DNA from: Microvelia longipes
Lineage: Eukaryota; Arthropoda; Insecta; Hemiptera; Veliidae
Direction of reading: 5' to 3'
DNA: 64,000 bases
NCBI GenBank assembly: GCA_018340805.1
Contig: JACMZG010001914.1
Location: forward strand, 18,375,731-18,439,730
A model generated the notes under the pieces. It did not search any database and was not told where the DNA came from. It saw nothing but the letters and a program-made list of their open reading frames with translations. Numbering within the stretch: the stretch's first letter is position 1; each line of letters opens with the position of its first letter. Of this stretch, positions 12,773 through 24,405 are shown in pieces. Both the position numbers and the translations under genes were made by a program.

Positions 12773-13084
12773 ATAATATAATTATAATTTATTAAAAACC
12801 AAATATAGAAATTAAAATGAACTCTAAAAAAAATTTGTTCAAAATTAAAAATAGAATAAACATTATTGTAATTAATGAAACGTTAGCTACTGGAAAAAAA
12901 TTAAAACTTAAGGCAAGGTTTATGATTTTGTTTGGCATAAGTTTAATGGTGTAACGGCATACGTCGTGATGGTAATGCGGGAGGTAGGGAATGTTCGATG
13001 TCCACATAGTCGGGTGGATTTTGGCTATCACTATGAATATGTGAATATGGTGCTATGTTACTGGGGGGTTTTTTTTATTAAATT
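12131..13084. other. interior of the 11.9/13.3-kb inverted repeat
   Basis: The interior holds a (TA)n tract at 12696-12765 and otherwise unassigned sequence. A minus-strand frame at 12792-13031 gives 79 residues with no recognisable domain. I do not see a transposase. Confidence 0.5.
12696..12765. repeat. (TA)n microsatellite
   Basis: An uninterrupted TA run of about 70 bp, preceded by a catacatgtatgtatatat stretch. Confidence 0.95.
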
Positions 13085-13300
13085 TATATGTTCTTCGAAA
13101 GTTTAAGTGAAGGGAGAGTCAGTTCAGGCTCTGATGAGTGAAACGTTCGTAACATAACGGACTAGGACATGACATGTTGAGCCATCAATGACGACGAATG
13201 TCGACTCATGGAACAGTTCCCAGATGTAATATAGCTTTTGTTTGTTGCATTTCCAAGATATCGTTCACACAACTATATTATGTCAAATAATATAGTATCT
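13085..13300 (+). repeat. right inverted arm of the 1.4-kb inverted-repeat structure
   Basis: It is complementary to 11930-12130. Shared blocks include ttcttcg-aa-gtttaagtga, aatgacgacgaatgtcgact and cagttcccagatgtaatata. Right of about 13260 the match to the left arm fades. Confidence 0.65.
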
Positions 13301-14066
13301 AGACACAATTATGTTTTATTGGATTAACAATTAAATGAAATAACTTACTTACTTACTCTTCAACTGCTAAAAAGTCAACTTCAGAGCTGTTTGTGAACTT
13401 CATCATAACAAAACTCTTAAAGATGACTATATAACTGTTAAAACCGTGGTCAGTTATTTTATTTAGTTGTAACTATTAGCGTATATTGCGGTTAGACGCG
13501 TACACAAAATACTATTTGTTCTAAATTTATGTTATAATTTATAGTGAATAATTAATGGAAATAGCATAATTTTATCACGATCCGTTAAATAAACTTGAAT
13601 CATCCTTATCAATCCTGAAAAATCCATGTAAACGGGAGATCAATCAAACTACACTCCAATTAAGTTAAGGTTGAATCCGAATACAATCCCTGTTATCATG
13701 TACGAGTTGACACCCATATTTATGATTATTGAATGCTGAAAAAAACAAATTTTCCTGAATTAATTTAATAATAATTCTTAATTAATTTAAAATAATTTAA
13801 ATTCAAGTGATTTGCTTAAAAACATTAATTGTATTCTGGATATTATTTAATTTTACTAAAATAGAAATATTGGTTGGTGGTTCTGACAAAGTTTGTGTTG
13901 TTATTTTTATCCTCCCCTGAGTACAAGACACGAAAATATAAATTAATTAAAAATATAAAATATCTCACGTTAGGATAAAGGTATGGAGTTAAATGGGTTT
14001 ATTGTTGTAGGCAAAGCTTCTGCGCTTATTTGATTCGTTTCAATATTTCTGAAAACAACAAAATAT
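13301..14066. other. AT-rich intergenic sequence, no gene seen
   Basis: No open frame of note and no match to the repeat families described here. A short repeated phrase acttacttactta occurs near 13345. Confidence 0.6.
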
Positions 14067-14355
14067 GATAAATAATGAAAGAAAAGAAGTCTCTCCACAA
14101 AATAATATTTTATTGGCAAAGCACTTTCAACCTACCTAGAGGCCCTCACAATTCCAAACCGTTGAAATGTAAAGAAGAAGAGAAATGAGTCTGTTTTTCT
14201 ATGACTCTCATATCTAATAGAAAAACATAGACTCACTTCTCTTCTTTTTTACATCTCAGCGGTTTTGCACTGATGAGGGCCTCTAGTTAGGTTGAAAGCG
14301 CTTTGCCAATAAAGTTTTATTTTGTGGAGAGACTTCTTTTCTTTTATTATTTATA
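14067..14355. mobile_element. fold-back element FB2
   Basis: The left arm (gataaataatgaaagaaaag, then gtctctccacaaaataatat, ggcaaagcactttcaaccta) is the reverse complement of the right arm (taggttgaaagcgctttgcc, attttgtggagagacttctt). The apical part pairs gtctgtttttctatgactc with aaaaacatagactcac. It shares its outer 60 bp and a cactgatga block with FB1, but the inner arms have diverged while remaining complementary within this copy. Confidence 0.85.
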
Positions 14356-14689
14356 ATGGACTCCATTCATGCTCACTCTAAGGATATAAAATATGATCAG
14401 GTAGTACTTCTTGTAGTATTACTTTGGATGTAAGCGGCACAGGTAAGAACGACCTGAAATATAGAATAGAATATATAGAAGTTTTTCAGAATAAAGAAGC
14501 ATAAAACAATGACTGTCATCTTCCATCTTTTAATGATTCAGAAGTTCTAAAATGTTAAGTCAGAAGTTCTTAATACATCACTTAATCTATTTTTTCTCCT
14601 TAATATCGCTTGTCTTTCTTAATTTTGTTACACAAGGTAGTTTCATTGTGTATCGTAGAATGAAACTATGATACTAACTTAGCTTAGCT

Positions 14690-15560
14690 CTTTAAGTGAG
14701 CTAAACTCTTTACTAAAGAATTTATTAAATCTCAGTTTTGCTCTCTACTCGAATAAGCTCTCTTTGTAAATAGTCTTTAGAAATTATCTCACGTAGGCCC
14801 TTAATTTAAGCTGATCCATTTCAACCAAAAAAAATTTTGTTTAATAAGTCTCAGTTTTGCTTTCAGCTTGATCAAGCTCTCTTTGTAAATAGTTTGAAGA
14901 AAAGATCTGATATATAAATCCTTAATTTGAGCTAATTTATTTCAACTAGTCTGATATGTCTGAGCTATTTTTTAATAAATCAGCTTTGCTTTCAGCTTGA
15001 TCAAGCTTTCTTTGTAAATAGTTTAAAGAAACGATCTGATGTGCCAACCCGTAATTTGTGCTAACCCATATCAGTTGGTTTGATATGTCTGATCTAGCTT
15101 ATATACAAATTTGTTTAATAAGTCTCAGTTTTGATTTAAGCTTGATCAAGCTTTCTTTTTAAATAGTTTAAAGAAACGATCCCATGTGTGAACCCGTAAT
15201 TTAAGCTAACTCATATTAGTTGGTCCGATATGTCTGAGCTTAAGAGCTTGTGTACAAAAAATATAATTCGCAGTTCTTCTCTTAACTCGAACAAGCTATC
15301 TTTGTAAAAAGTTTAACGTTATGATCTCATGTAAGCTCCCTATTTTAGCTTAGATGTCTTCCTATATAACTTGATAAAATGCTGTTAGGTAAACTCTTAT
15401 TTATGCTAAGCTTAGTTTCTTAAGCATTTAATAAATCTCTAAACACTCTCAACTTGAACTAACTTCCTTGTTCTGTAAATACCTTGACGAATTCGCCTAT
15501 GATGCTCTCAGGTAAGCTTTCGATATTAGCTATACTTTCTTTCTAAAGAGTTTAGTCCAT
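14690..15560 (+). repeat. degenerate tandem repeat, unit about 120-165 bp, about six copies
   Basis: The conserved segment is ctcagttttgctttcagctt, then gatcaagctctctttgtaaa and tagtttaaagaaacgatct. The phrase aagct(c/t)tctttgtaaatag starts near 14755, 14874, 15003, 15148 and 15293, with a weaker copy near 15460. Each unit continues into taatttaagctaa...gatatgtctgagct. The array is non-coding and old, to judge from the divergence. Confidence 0.75.
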
Positions 15561-17400
15561 TTTAATGCATTTTATATTAAATCCTAATATGTCCAGGGCT
15601 TTTACCTATATCCAATCAATAAAAAGTATAATAATTTGATATAAACTTCTTTAAAGTTCATACTTGACTATTATATTAAAACATCCGATACTTTTCAAAA
15701 GGAATTTACTTAGATCCACTCTAATTAAAAAGGTTTATTCAATGGAAGCATTATTAAAAGTATCTTATAAATAATTTATTTAAAAAAATATTATAATAAA
15801 TATTACAAAGGGACAAAAAAAAAAAAGAAAAAACCTAACCAATCTTAAATCACATAATATAGAGAGGTTAATTTACTGCTCCTATCAGAAAGCCTATTTA
15901 AAATTATATATGTTCAAAGACTTTCTAGAAAACAAAAAGTAAATTTAAAAAAATTACTCTAAATTCATAAATTAATTAAAATAAATTTGCTACATATATA
16001 TTACTATATGATACATTACCTGGTATATTGTTTCTATTGCCGGACGTATATATTATATAAGTATAATCTTAAAATTAATTTTTTATTAAAACTTTATTTG
16101 GAAGTAATCTTTTTATTTAACAATCAATTTAATTTCCATGCTCTTTATGTATATGTCCATCAATAATAAGCAAAAAAATGCGTTTTTTAAAAACTTTTCT
16201 GATTTCTATAATTAGCTATTTAACTGATACATTTTTAAATTTAAAAATCGCTGAAGTCATTTAAGAATTTTGTATTATTATTGTAAATAGACTTGACAAA
16301 AATGATGAAACTTAATTATTTACTTTATTTTTACAGAACGCCTGTAATATTGTTGTATATGTCGCCATATAATAAGTACAGTAACACAAAAATTATGTTC
16401 TAATTAACTCGTTAGTAAATTTGCTTTTCAATTGTCAATTTTTCACTATGATTTAACCTAAAGTCATTTCAGTGGTTATGTTGTTACACAACACATATAA
16501 AAAGGTTAGATAGTTTGTAAATTTTTTATTAAACTCATTAAAAATTTCTGTATATATGTCAATTAATAATGAGAAAGATCGTTGACTTTTTTCTACCAAA
16601 TTGTTGATTTATTATCTTATTGATTTTTCATTTTTAACTTAAAATTAGCCAAAGTTATTTTACTTTAATAACACATAAAAGTTTTAATTTGGAAGAAAGT
16701 TTATAGTTAAAACTTTGTAAGAGCGTCATTTATTCATTAATTTTTTAAGTTTAGGGTCTGTGAAGTTTATATATTTTTTTTAAACTTTTTTCCTTAATTT
16801 ATTATCATTATTTTAAGTTGTTACTTGTTTTTATTTTATAATATATGTCATTGTTTTATTTGCAGACAAAGGGGTTGTTGCGTTATTTCTATGAGAAATT
16901 AATTATTGTTTAAGTTTTTGGTTTTATTACTGATGAAATAATTTTAAAGTTACTATTCAAGATTTTTTTTAAATGATTAACCCTAAAATAATGACATTGG
17001 TATTTGAAATTATGAATTGTTAGGTTTTTACGTGATGACGCACAACCCTTATAATTTTTGAGTTTTTAATCAGAATCAAAAATTCAGGTAAAAATCTTTA
17101 AAAAAGTTATTTGATTTATTGATTTCTTATGTTTTTTTTAATAATAGTTTTTAATAACAACGTTTGCTGTTACAATACGTTACTCAGATAGTGAAATAAA
17201 CTACATTATTCTTATGCTATGAGTCTGTGATTGCGGCTCTTACGTAGAGTTATAATACCGCGCAAGACCATTCTACATGTGGATTAGATTGTTCACTATT
17301 TTAATTACTTGAAAATAAGGCAAAGTCATCAGGACATTAAGCATGAGTTATTAGGTGTTCTATTTAACGAATTTCTAAAGGGACAAAGATCTTATGAGGA
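15561..17400. other. AT-rich intergenic sequence, no gene seen
   Basis: Several similar phrases (tatatgtc followed by atcaataataag or aattaataatgag) recur near 16150, 16357 and 16556, hinting at a diffuse repeat. No coding or RNA gene is recognisable. Confidence 0.55.
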
Positions 17401-17453
17401 AGGTTAAGGTCTTAGAGGAGAGTGTAGGTGGTTTTTCTGAAACAGAGCACCCG

Positions 17454-17650
<197 letters not shown>

Positions 17651-17799
17651 ATTTGCGCGATTCACTTTAAGGTATCGAAAATCGAGATTAACCTTTAAGG
17701 TAAACTGTTTAAAAGTGTCTGATTGGCCTAAAAAATAGTAGACATATACTGCTATGTAAGGTAAAACACACGAACAAAGATAAATTTAACTATAAGTAT

Positions 17800-17925
17800 T
17801 AGTTACGATGTTATCGTTTAAAAGATATAATTTTAATAACGATATAAAAACGCCATTTTATATTAGCAATGTGAAATTATATCGTTTTTATTAACGATAT
17901 AATTTTATAACGGTATTTGACAAAT
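17800..17925. repeat. cluster of TATCGTT / AACGATA inverted motifs
   Basis: The motif appears as gttatcgtttaaaagatata, aataacgatataaaaacg, aaattatatcgtttttatta, acgatataattttataacgg. Successive copies are complementary, so the block can fold into alternative hairpins. Its function is unknown. Confidence 0.55.
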
Positions 17926-17929
17926 AAAA

Positions 17930-18085
17930 TTAGAAATTCGCTGATATCGTGGCTAATAAAAGCTTCCTATCTTATGACTAACTGGTACAGCACAACAGCC
18001 TTGTGGTTTGTTTCTTTGTGGCCACATCGGGTCGATCTTATCGGGCAGTCGGAGGGAGTCACGGTGGCCGCAAAGCAATCTCGGT
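17930..18085 (+). mobile_element. family B repeat, 3' part only
   Basis: It matches the end of the family B copies at 29070-29165 and 59690-59780: agaaattcgctgatatcgtg, followed by ctaactggta...caacagcc and ttgtggccac. The terminal GC-rich palindrome is degraded here. Confidence 0.5.
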
Positions 18086-18089
18086 GCCA

Positions 18090-18900
18090 AACATGAGTCT
18101 GAATGCCTCTTTTTGGTTGTCAAGATAGGTGCACTGCGACTAAGTTTTTTGTATCAATGATTCTTTCTTTGAATGATTCTTTTAATTTTTGCCTTCAACA
18201 AGGATAGCTAATTTCACCAAAATCGATAAAAACTAAATGACTTCACTAGCGAGGAAAACTGACTTTTCACCATTTGCGAAAAAATGCATAACTGTCGCTA
18301 CCGATAAACCGCATTTACATTAACTTTAAACAGTTTAGCCAACCCTTGTGACACCTGCCCCTGTCAGCTAATTCGAACTCCCACGTTATTTTATTACTCA
18401 TGTATTTTATTTTTTTCGTTTTATACTTGTACTTTATTTTACACAATAAATCTATAAAATTATATCACAATAGAAAGGGTTTTTTAGAAAGAAACTAACT
18501 TTTTACACTTTTATAGTAACTAAAATACTACATAACTCGTTCTGCAGATTAAAGAGATAAATCCCTCCGGGATAGATTCACAAGATGAAAAAAACCATTC
18601 ATTGGTGTTGTTTTTTTAACAGAAAAACACATGTCAGGCTGTATGAGGAAACACTGTAATGTCAGGATTACAACACGGTATTAGTGGGGAGGGGGGTTAA
18701 AAAACCGAGAGAGCCCTTGTGAAATTCGGAGAGGGCTACTCAACCCTGTATTCCCTTTGTACCGCGGTAAAGGTGTGATTTTTAGTGGATTTTTTTTTGC
18801 AAGATTTGGACTTTTTTGTTTTTGGTAAAAATAATACACGTTTTTTTATTTTAATTTTTTATTATAAAGATTAAAGAAAGTTTTAAATTTGTTTTTTAAC
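18090..18900. other. intergenic sequence, no gene seen
   Basis: It includes a locally GC-richer piece around 18640-18775 (gggaggggggttaaaaaacc, cccttgtgaaattcggagag), unlike its surroundings. No protein, RNA or shared repeat was recognised. Confidence 0.5.
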
Positions 18901-18904
18901 CCAA

Positions 18905-19115
18905 GTGAGTGTGTTGAACGCATTAGGGAAACTTACTGACCCCATGAATGTTTTAGGAAATATTAAGTAGAGCCAAACTTATCCATAAACGTTTTAGGAA
19001 AGAGAGAAATACATTCAAACTTACCTACCTCATAAACGTTTTAGTAAATAGAGAAATAAATGCAAACTAACCGATTCCATAAACAGTTTAGGAAAAAGAG
19101 AAGAGGCACACTACC
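18905..19115 (+). repeat. approximately 46-bp tandem repeat, four copies
   Basis: Units are marked by cataaacgttttaggaaa and gagagaaata, with starts near 18941, 18985, 19031 and 19077. The intervening part reads (c)aaactta-ctacc. There is no useful coding frame. Confidence 0.7.
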
Positions 19116-19275
19116 TTCTCAGTGGATTATAGCGTAAGGCGCAAATGCCACGTTGTTTATTAATCCATTTTATATAATAGGTAAAACACTATATACAATG
19201 AAAAACTTACTTTTATAATTAAACTTAAAACTTACTTACTTTTTTATAATTAAAACTACTTTGACATGAAAAACT

Positions 19276-19560
19276 ACTTTTCATGATTTATACCGTAGAT
19301 ATAGGAAAAGTATTGTGATTGCGAAAAAATCGGTAACGGAATTTTCCGTTTCAGGTGTTTTTAAGGCCTCCTGAGTGGTTTTCACAAAATTGTCTGTCTG
19401 TGGGTGTGTGTGTGTCTGTTATCACGTAGCTCCTAGTGTATTTATGCTAGAGAGTTAAAACTTTGTACAAAAATCAGTCTATAGACGTAGTTGTGCTATC
19501 CGCAAAATATTTTTTTCATGATGACATTAACTCACAATTACTACACTACACATTACTCAC
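19276..19560 (+). mobile_element. family A repeat, 5' part
   Basis: It runs from tgatttataccgtagatata through gtgtttttaaggcctcctga, a GT block, tagctcctagtgtatttatg, ttgtacaaaaatcagtctat and gtagttgtgctatccgcaaa, and stops soon after atgacattaactcac. The 3' half is missing. Confidence 0.7.
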
Positions 19561-19903
19561 ATTACATTAACTCACAATTACCTACTACTTACTGTTTTGA
19601 CAGCTAAGAGGCTTTATTTAATATATAGTACATAAACGGCACCCCTATATTTTTAATTAATCAAGAATTAATTATGAATGTTTCAATTTTGATTTTACGA
19701 AATGCCCTGGTGTTGTGTATGAAATAAAAATATTTGAAGAACTTATTAAAATATTTAATTTAAATTGGAGGTTTGTAAAATTGTAATGCCTTATATAGAG
19801 GTCATTAACCAGTGTATTATAAGGGGGTCTACAAGCTGTACCTCTACACCATACCTCTGGTTCCTTTGACTGGTTACAAGTTTTCAACGCTTAGTTAATG
19901 ACT

Positions 19904-19911
19904 TAACTTTG

Positions 19912-19972
<61 letters not shown>

Positions 19973-19980
19973 CCTAAGTT
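19904..19980. repeat. interrupted (TA)n inside a short palindrome
   Basis: Left flank aactttgggtatat and right flank atatacctaagtt are near reverse complements around about 58 bp of TA repeat, so the whole block is a perfect hairpin candidate. Confidence 0.8.
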
Positions 19981-20063
19981 GCTATAGAAGAAAAACAATA
20001 TCACGAAGTAAATAAAATGTCAGCATTAGTGTTAATTTTATTGTTTGACATATATTTTATGGT

Positions 20064-20067
<4 letters not shown>

Positions 20068-20115
<48 letters not shown>
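20068..20115. repeat. (TA)n microsatellite
   Basis: About 48 bp of TA repeat. It underlies the isoleucine/tyrosine run of a small frame at 20017-20256, which is not a gene. Confidence 0.95.
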
Positions 20116-20116
<1 letters not shown>

Positions 20117-20239
20117 GTTGGAATACGTGTTTTGTTAACATAAAGTTATATTTATGTCAAACGATAAAATTGTATTCAATACTCATATATAAAAACTTTG
20201 TTTATGTGTTTACTGTACGTAGTATATACGAATTTAATT

Positions 20240-20442
20240 TCAGGCAAATTCTATAACTTTTGAGATAAGGATTTTAGACTTAACGGTCATACACATTTCA
20301 TAAACATTTTGGTTTAGGACAAAACTAAGGTAGATTTTTATACCAAGTTTCATTAAAATTTGAAAAAGCGTTTGAAAGTTAGTGTGTTTCATGGAAACTT
20401 CTAGAAACAAAATTTCGTACATAATATACATGTATGTATATA
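20240..20442 (-). mobile_element. family B repeat, diverged 5' part
   Basis: On the minus strand it reads tacatacatgtatattatgt, then gaagtttccatgaaacacac, aactttcaaacgctttttc, atgaaacttggtataaaaat, and finally aaatgtttatgaaatgtg. These follow the same order as the copy at 28720-28865. It is diverged but collinear. Confidence 0.6.
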
Positions 20443-21237
20443 CAACATGACTTCTCCCTTACAAATATAGTATCCGCCCCTCCCTCGATGACCCGAACCT
20501 CATAAGCCCATTTTTCTAAAAATGAGCAAATTCTAAAAATTTGTTTTAAGAACAGTGATGTGTTTTATTAATTTTATATTTATAAGTTTTTTAGGTGCAA
20601 CTCTACCTAAAAAAACTTAAAATTCTTAATACCGCAGTCTCTAACCTTTTAATGTATTAATTTTATTCTTAAAACTGCATTCGGTATTCATATACTGTAG
20701 TTGAATTGAAACCTGTTTATTAAATTTTATATTAAAGTTAAAAATTAATTAATTTAATTAAAAGTTAAAAAAAAGTTTATTTTGATGTCTAAATATTTTA
20801 TTTTTTAGGAAAGTTCTTGTATTTAAATATTTCGCTATTGTAAAATACCTATTGATATTAGTAAATCATTTGATACAAAAAGATATCGATCCAGTGAAAT
20901 ATCTTTTGGAACCTCAATTAACAACAAACTGCATGTCATCGAAAGAATTTACTTTAACCTTTTGGCGACAGGTATCATATTTATTATATTAGTGAACAAC
21001 ATTTTTGTGACTATTCTTATGCTATCATATTTATTTTTATTAGTATTAGTTGATTATTTGTCCTAGAATTTTGTTCTGTTTTCCTTTTCTCCATTCACAT
21101 TTGTCTTATTTCAATGCTTCCTCTTTCCTATTATAGATGATAGTATGCAATTTACTTACTTAGCAACATTAGCGCAGTCCCTAATTATAAATGCAAGATT
21201 TTTATTTTCTATTATAATAGGTGTTAACTTCTTTACC
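20443..21237. other. AT-rich intergenic sequence, no gene seen
   Basis: No repeat-family or coding match was found between the family B and family A copies. Confidence 0.6.
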
Positions 21238-21560
21238 TCATTTGTACCTATATAGTGCAAAGTATTGTGTTTGCAAATTTCCGAAACCGGAATTACACCA
21301 GAATACGTTGTTTTTAGGATTTTCCATGTAATTTTTACAAATTTGTCTGTTGGTGTGTGTGCGTAAGTCTGTGAGCCTGTTATCATCGTAGCTCCTGGGT
21401 ATGTATGCCAGAGAGATGAAACTTGCTACTAAAATTATTCTTTAGGTTTAGTTGTGCTATCCGGAAAATACTTGTTATATGACGTCATGAACCGGAAATA
21501 ATGACTATCGAAAAGTTCATAGAACGAGGAAACATTTATCGATCGATGTTTGTATCTTAC
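21238..21560 (+). mobile_element. family A repeat, 5' and middle part
   Basis: Collinear with the other copies: cctcatttgtacctatatag, gcaaagtattgtgtttgc, a GT block, ttatcatcgtagctcctggg, tagttgtgctatccggaaaa, tatgacgtcatgaacc, aataatgactatcg. It then loses similarity. Confidence 0.65.
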
Positions 21561-22074
21561 TAGTTTTTACTCGATAATGTATGACTTCGTAATCGTCTAT
21601 TGACTTCGTAATCTTACACAGACTTATTTTGACACAAAACTTCAATTTGATTAATAAATTGACACAGCTTATTAAGAAAATATATGGCTGCAATTATTAT
21701 CCGTACAGCACCATATTTGGCATACTGTCCGCCTAACTGAAACCAGCTGAAGGCTAAATTTTGTTCGAAAAGCAAAGTGAGTTGCGAGGTATGGTATCGA
21801 AAATCAAAAAACGCTAGAGTCATCAGCATATATTTTTAAGCACGTGTACAAATGTTCATTTCTATGCTACAAAGAGTGACAGAGCAATTTGGGAAATACA
21901 AAAAAATTACGGGTAGCAAGTGTTCTACTTTATGTTGTTCGTTGGGCTTTATCAAACTCTGATAGTTATAGCATTGGTGGTACATTTCATACAAATGACC
22001 ACGGCTAACTTTGCTTCTAATCGCCAAAAGTGGTATCTACTCCAATTAAATGGACTACCAGTAGCTTTAATAAC

Positions 22075-22079
22075 CAAAT
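22075..22079. repeat. target-site duplication (left) of the copia element
   Basis: CAAAT directly precedes the left LTR and is repeated directly after the right LTR at 26400-26404. A 5-bp duplication is what Ty1/copia integrases make. Confidence 0.9.
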
Positions 22080-22232
22080 TGAAGAAACAACAGCAATTTC
22101 AAGTTCAAACCCATGTAATATCAACAAGAAAAGTATCACAAAAAATTACAAAAGAAATAATGACATCAAGACAATAATAATTAAGTTGTTGTCATAGAAA
22201 CATAAACAAAGGACAAAAATACATTTCCAACA
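22080..22232 (-). repeat. 3' LTR of the copia element
   Basis: On the minus strand it begins TGTTGGAAATGTATTTTTGT and ends TTGTTTCTTCA. It matches the right LTR base for base over 153 positions by direct reading. At this size it is short even for a copia LTR. Confidence 0.93.
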
Positions 22233-22243
22233 ATCCCCCTTAA
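22233..22243 (-). promoter_or_regulatory. polypurine tract of the copia element
   Basis: On the minus strand the sequence is TTAAGGGGGAT, immediately before the 3' LTR. It would prime plus-strand DNA synthesis. The pol stop codon TAA forms its left part. Confidence 0.85.
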
Positions 22244-22869
22244 TTTTGGCCTATAGGAATACAATGTCCTAGACCTAACTCATTAGTAAATTTTTGAAAT
22301 TTTACTTTTCCTAAGGACTTAGTAAAAACATCAGCTATTTGATCTTTAGTGTCTATATACACCAGTTTTACCTCATCCTTTTCTACAAGATCTCTTATAT
22401 AATGACACCTCAAATCAATATGCTTTGACCTTTTTGTTTCTTGATTTCTAGCCACTGATATAGCCGATCGATTGTCCTCGAACACAATAACCCTACTGCA
22501 ATGTATTCGTAGTTCATTACATAGATTTTTTAGGTGAACCCCATCTTGAATAGCAGATGACAAACTCACGTATTTCTGCCACAAGTAGACAGGCTTACAC
22601 AGTGTTGCTTCTGAGTTCGCCAATGAAAGGTTTCCCTCTAGCCAATAACAGTATCCTGTAGTGCTTTTCCTATCGTTAGACTCGGCCCATGATGCATCTG
22701 AACATCCCTTGAGAGGTTCATCGAGACCGGGATGCATCACAGGAGAATGCTTCAACTGCTTTCCATTGGAGTAAATCAGTCCTGTATTTGTGGTTCCTCT
22801 GAGATATCTGAGAACTCTCTTTACAGCTGTATAGTGTTGTTCAGTCGGGTTCTGCTGAAACCTGCTCAA
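22240..22869 (-). pseudogene. copia RNase H domain (C-terminal pol), frame-damaged
   Basis: The 209-residue frame carries the copia RNase H signatures in order: TAVKRVLRYLRGT near residue 15, GCSDASWAES with a catalytic Asp near 56, EDNRSAISVARN near 131, KHIDLRCHYIRD near 149, and IADVFTKSL near 182. RNase H degrades genomic RNA during reverse transcription. The stretch from about residue 79 to 102 is scrambled relative to the family: the expected ALS-AEAEY-like block is out of frame, and the frame is restored at YVSLSSAIQDGVHLKNL. A pair of compensating small indels between about 22560 and 22640 explains this. The upstream join to the reverse transcriptase is also out of frame. The stop TAA lies within the polypurine tract. 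Confidence 0.85.
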
Positions 22870-24130
22870 GTAATTGACAATAAAACAGGTCTTGTTCCTC
22901 CATAATATAGGTCAGACATCCTATTACAGCTTGGTATGTCTTTAAGCTCTGAGTTCACATTATTCTTTTTACATTCAGGCAAGTCTAACCGCTGCTCAGC
23001 AGGTGTAGGTTTCGGTTTAGAGTCTTTCATTCCAAACTTTTCTAAAACCTTTTCTAAATACTCTGTTTGATCTATCATGAGACTTTCGTTGCCTTTATCT
23101 CGTGTTATTCTCATCCCAAGGAAATACCTTACTTCCCCTATATCTTTCATTTCAAACTCCTCTAGTAATTGCACTTTAACCTCATTAACTTCTTTCTTAT
23201 TTCCTACCAGGATCAGATCATCCACATAGTTTACTACGAACACAGGTCCACTCTCTGTGTTCTTTATGAACAAACATTGATCAACCTTTGAACACCTAAA
23301 TCTCAGTTTTAACATATACGCTTTAAACCTCTCTATCCAAACCTTGGGAGCCTGTCTTAACCCATACAGTGCCTTCTCTAGTTTGCATAGCTTCCCAGCA
23401 TCAGGAGACCCCTCTGGCACGGTCATAAACACATCTTCAGACAGAGCTCCATTTAAGTAGGCAGCTTTTACATCCATTTGCTGAGCTTCCATGTTATCTT
23501 TAACAGCTTTACTCAAAACAGCTCTTATAGTGGTCATCCTTGGTACGTGTGCATACAGGTCACCATAGCTTTCTTTAGACTGTTTACAGCCCCTAGCAAC
23601 TAGTCTTGCTTTCATCACAGGCTTCCCATCATCTCCAGTCTTAACTTTAAATTTCCATGCAGCATCTATTCTAGGTTGTCCTTCATCTTCTACTACAGAC
23701 CAAGTTTTGTTCTTTACAATATTCTGAGTCTCGGTTTTGATAGCATCTTCCCAGCCTGATTTCATAGCATCAGTAAAACTTATATTTTCAAATGTTTCAG
23801 CTTCATACATTTCATAATCGTCCATCCATGCTGGTCTCCTTACTTTCCTTTTTTCTCTCTTTCTTCCACTCTCAGCCTCTTGCCTTTTAATCTCTTGAGA
23901 ATCACTGCTATCCAAGTTTTTATTTGAAGATATGCAATCAAAGTCATCACTATCACTCAATGTTTTATCGCTATCACTTGTATCACTATCAGTCTTACTG
24001 TCTGGTTCCTCAAAAGAATCTTCTGTATTTTCATTAGTGTTATTTCTTGGAACCGTCACAGTCACAATATTGTTTGGTTCAAGAAATTTTACGTCTCTAC
24101 TTCTGATAATCTTTTCATTCTTTTCACACT
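22866..24130 (-). pseudogene. copia reverse transcriptase domain
   Basis: An acidic, serine-rich linker (DSDTSDSDKTLSDSDD) precedes the RT, as is usual between copia integrase and RT. The RT starts at WEDAIKTETQNIVKN and carries MKARLVARG, the catalytic block QQMDVKAAYLNG, LYGLRQAPKVW, the active site VNYVDDLIL, and DIGEVRYFLGMRI. All three catalytic aspartates are therefore present. The frame is open for about 400 codons, then shifts near 22900-22950: the expected TRPDISFAVN motif reads TRPVLLSIT and stops. The open frame can be followed upstream of its first Met-like codon to about 24130, where an in-frame RSRDVKFLEP block begins. The role is RNA-templated DNA synthesis inside the virus-like particle. 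Confidence 0.9.
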
Positions 24131-24150
24131 ATATCCCTCTGTGGCATAGC

Positions 24151-24405
24151 TCAGGAGTCTACATGGTAGTTCTTGCTTCCAACTTTGGGGAGTCTGGAGT
24201 ATGCTCGAATTCCAAATGGTTTCATTTTATCTAAATTTTCTTTTCGGCCAAACCAAAGTTCTGCTGGCAGTTCATCTTCTTTTAAGGCTCTGGTTGGTCT
24301 TCTGTTTATAGCATACACTGCATGATACACAGCCTCTCCCCAGAACTGCTTTCCCATTCCTGATTCTATTATAGAGGCTCTGACAGCATCTACAAGGTTC
24401 TGTTA
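24151..24405 (-). pseudogene. copia integrase, C-terminal part
   Basis: This frame supplies the part of integrase after the catalytic core: GKQFWGEAVYHAVYAINRRP near the start, then PAELWFGRKENLDKMKPFGI, typical of the copia integrase end. It is separated by frameshifts from the core upstream (near 24400) and from the linker and RT downstream (about 24120-24160). Confidence 0.85.

Noticed and set aside
12792..13031. 79-codon minus-strand frame between inverted arms, as a possible transposase
   Set aside because: Too short, and without any DDE or zinc-finger pattern.
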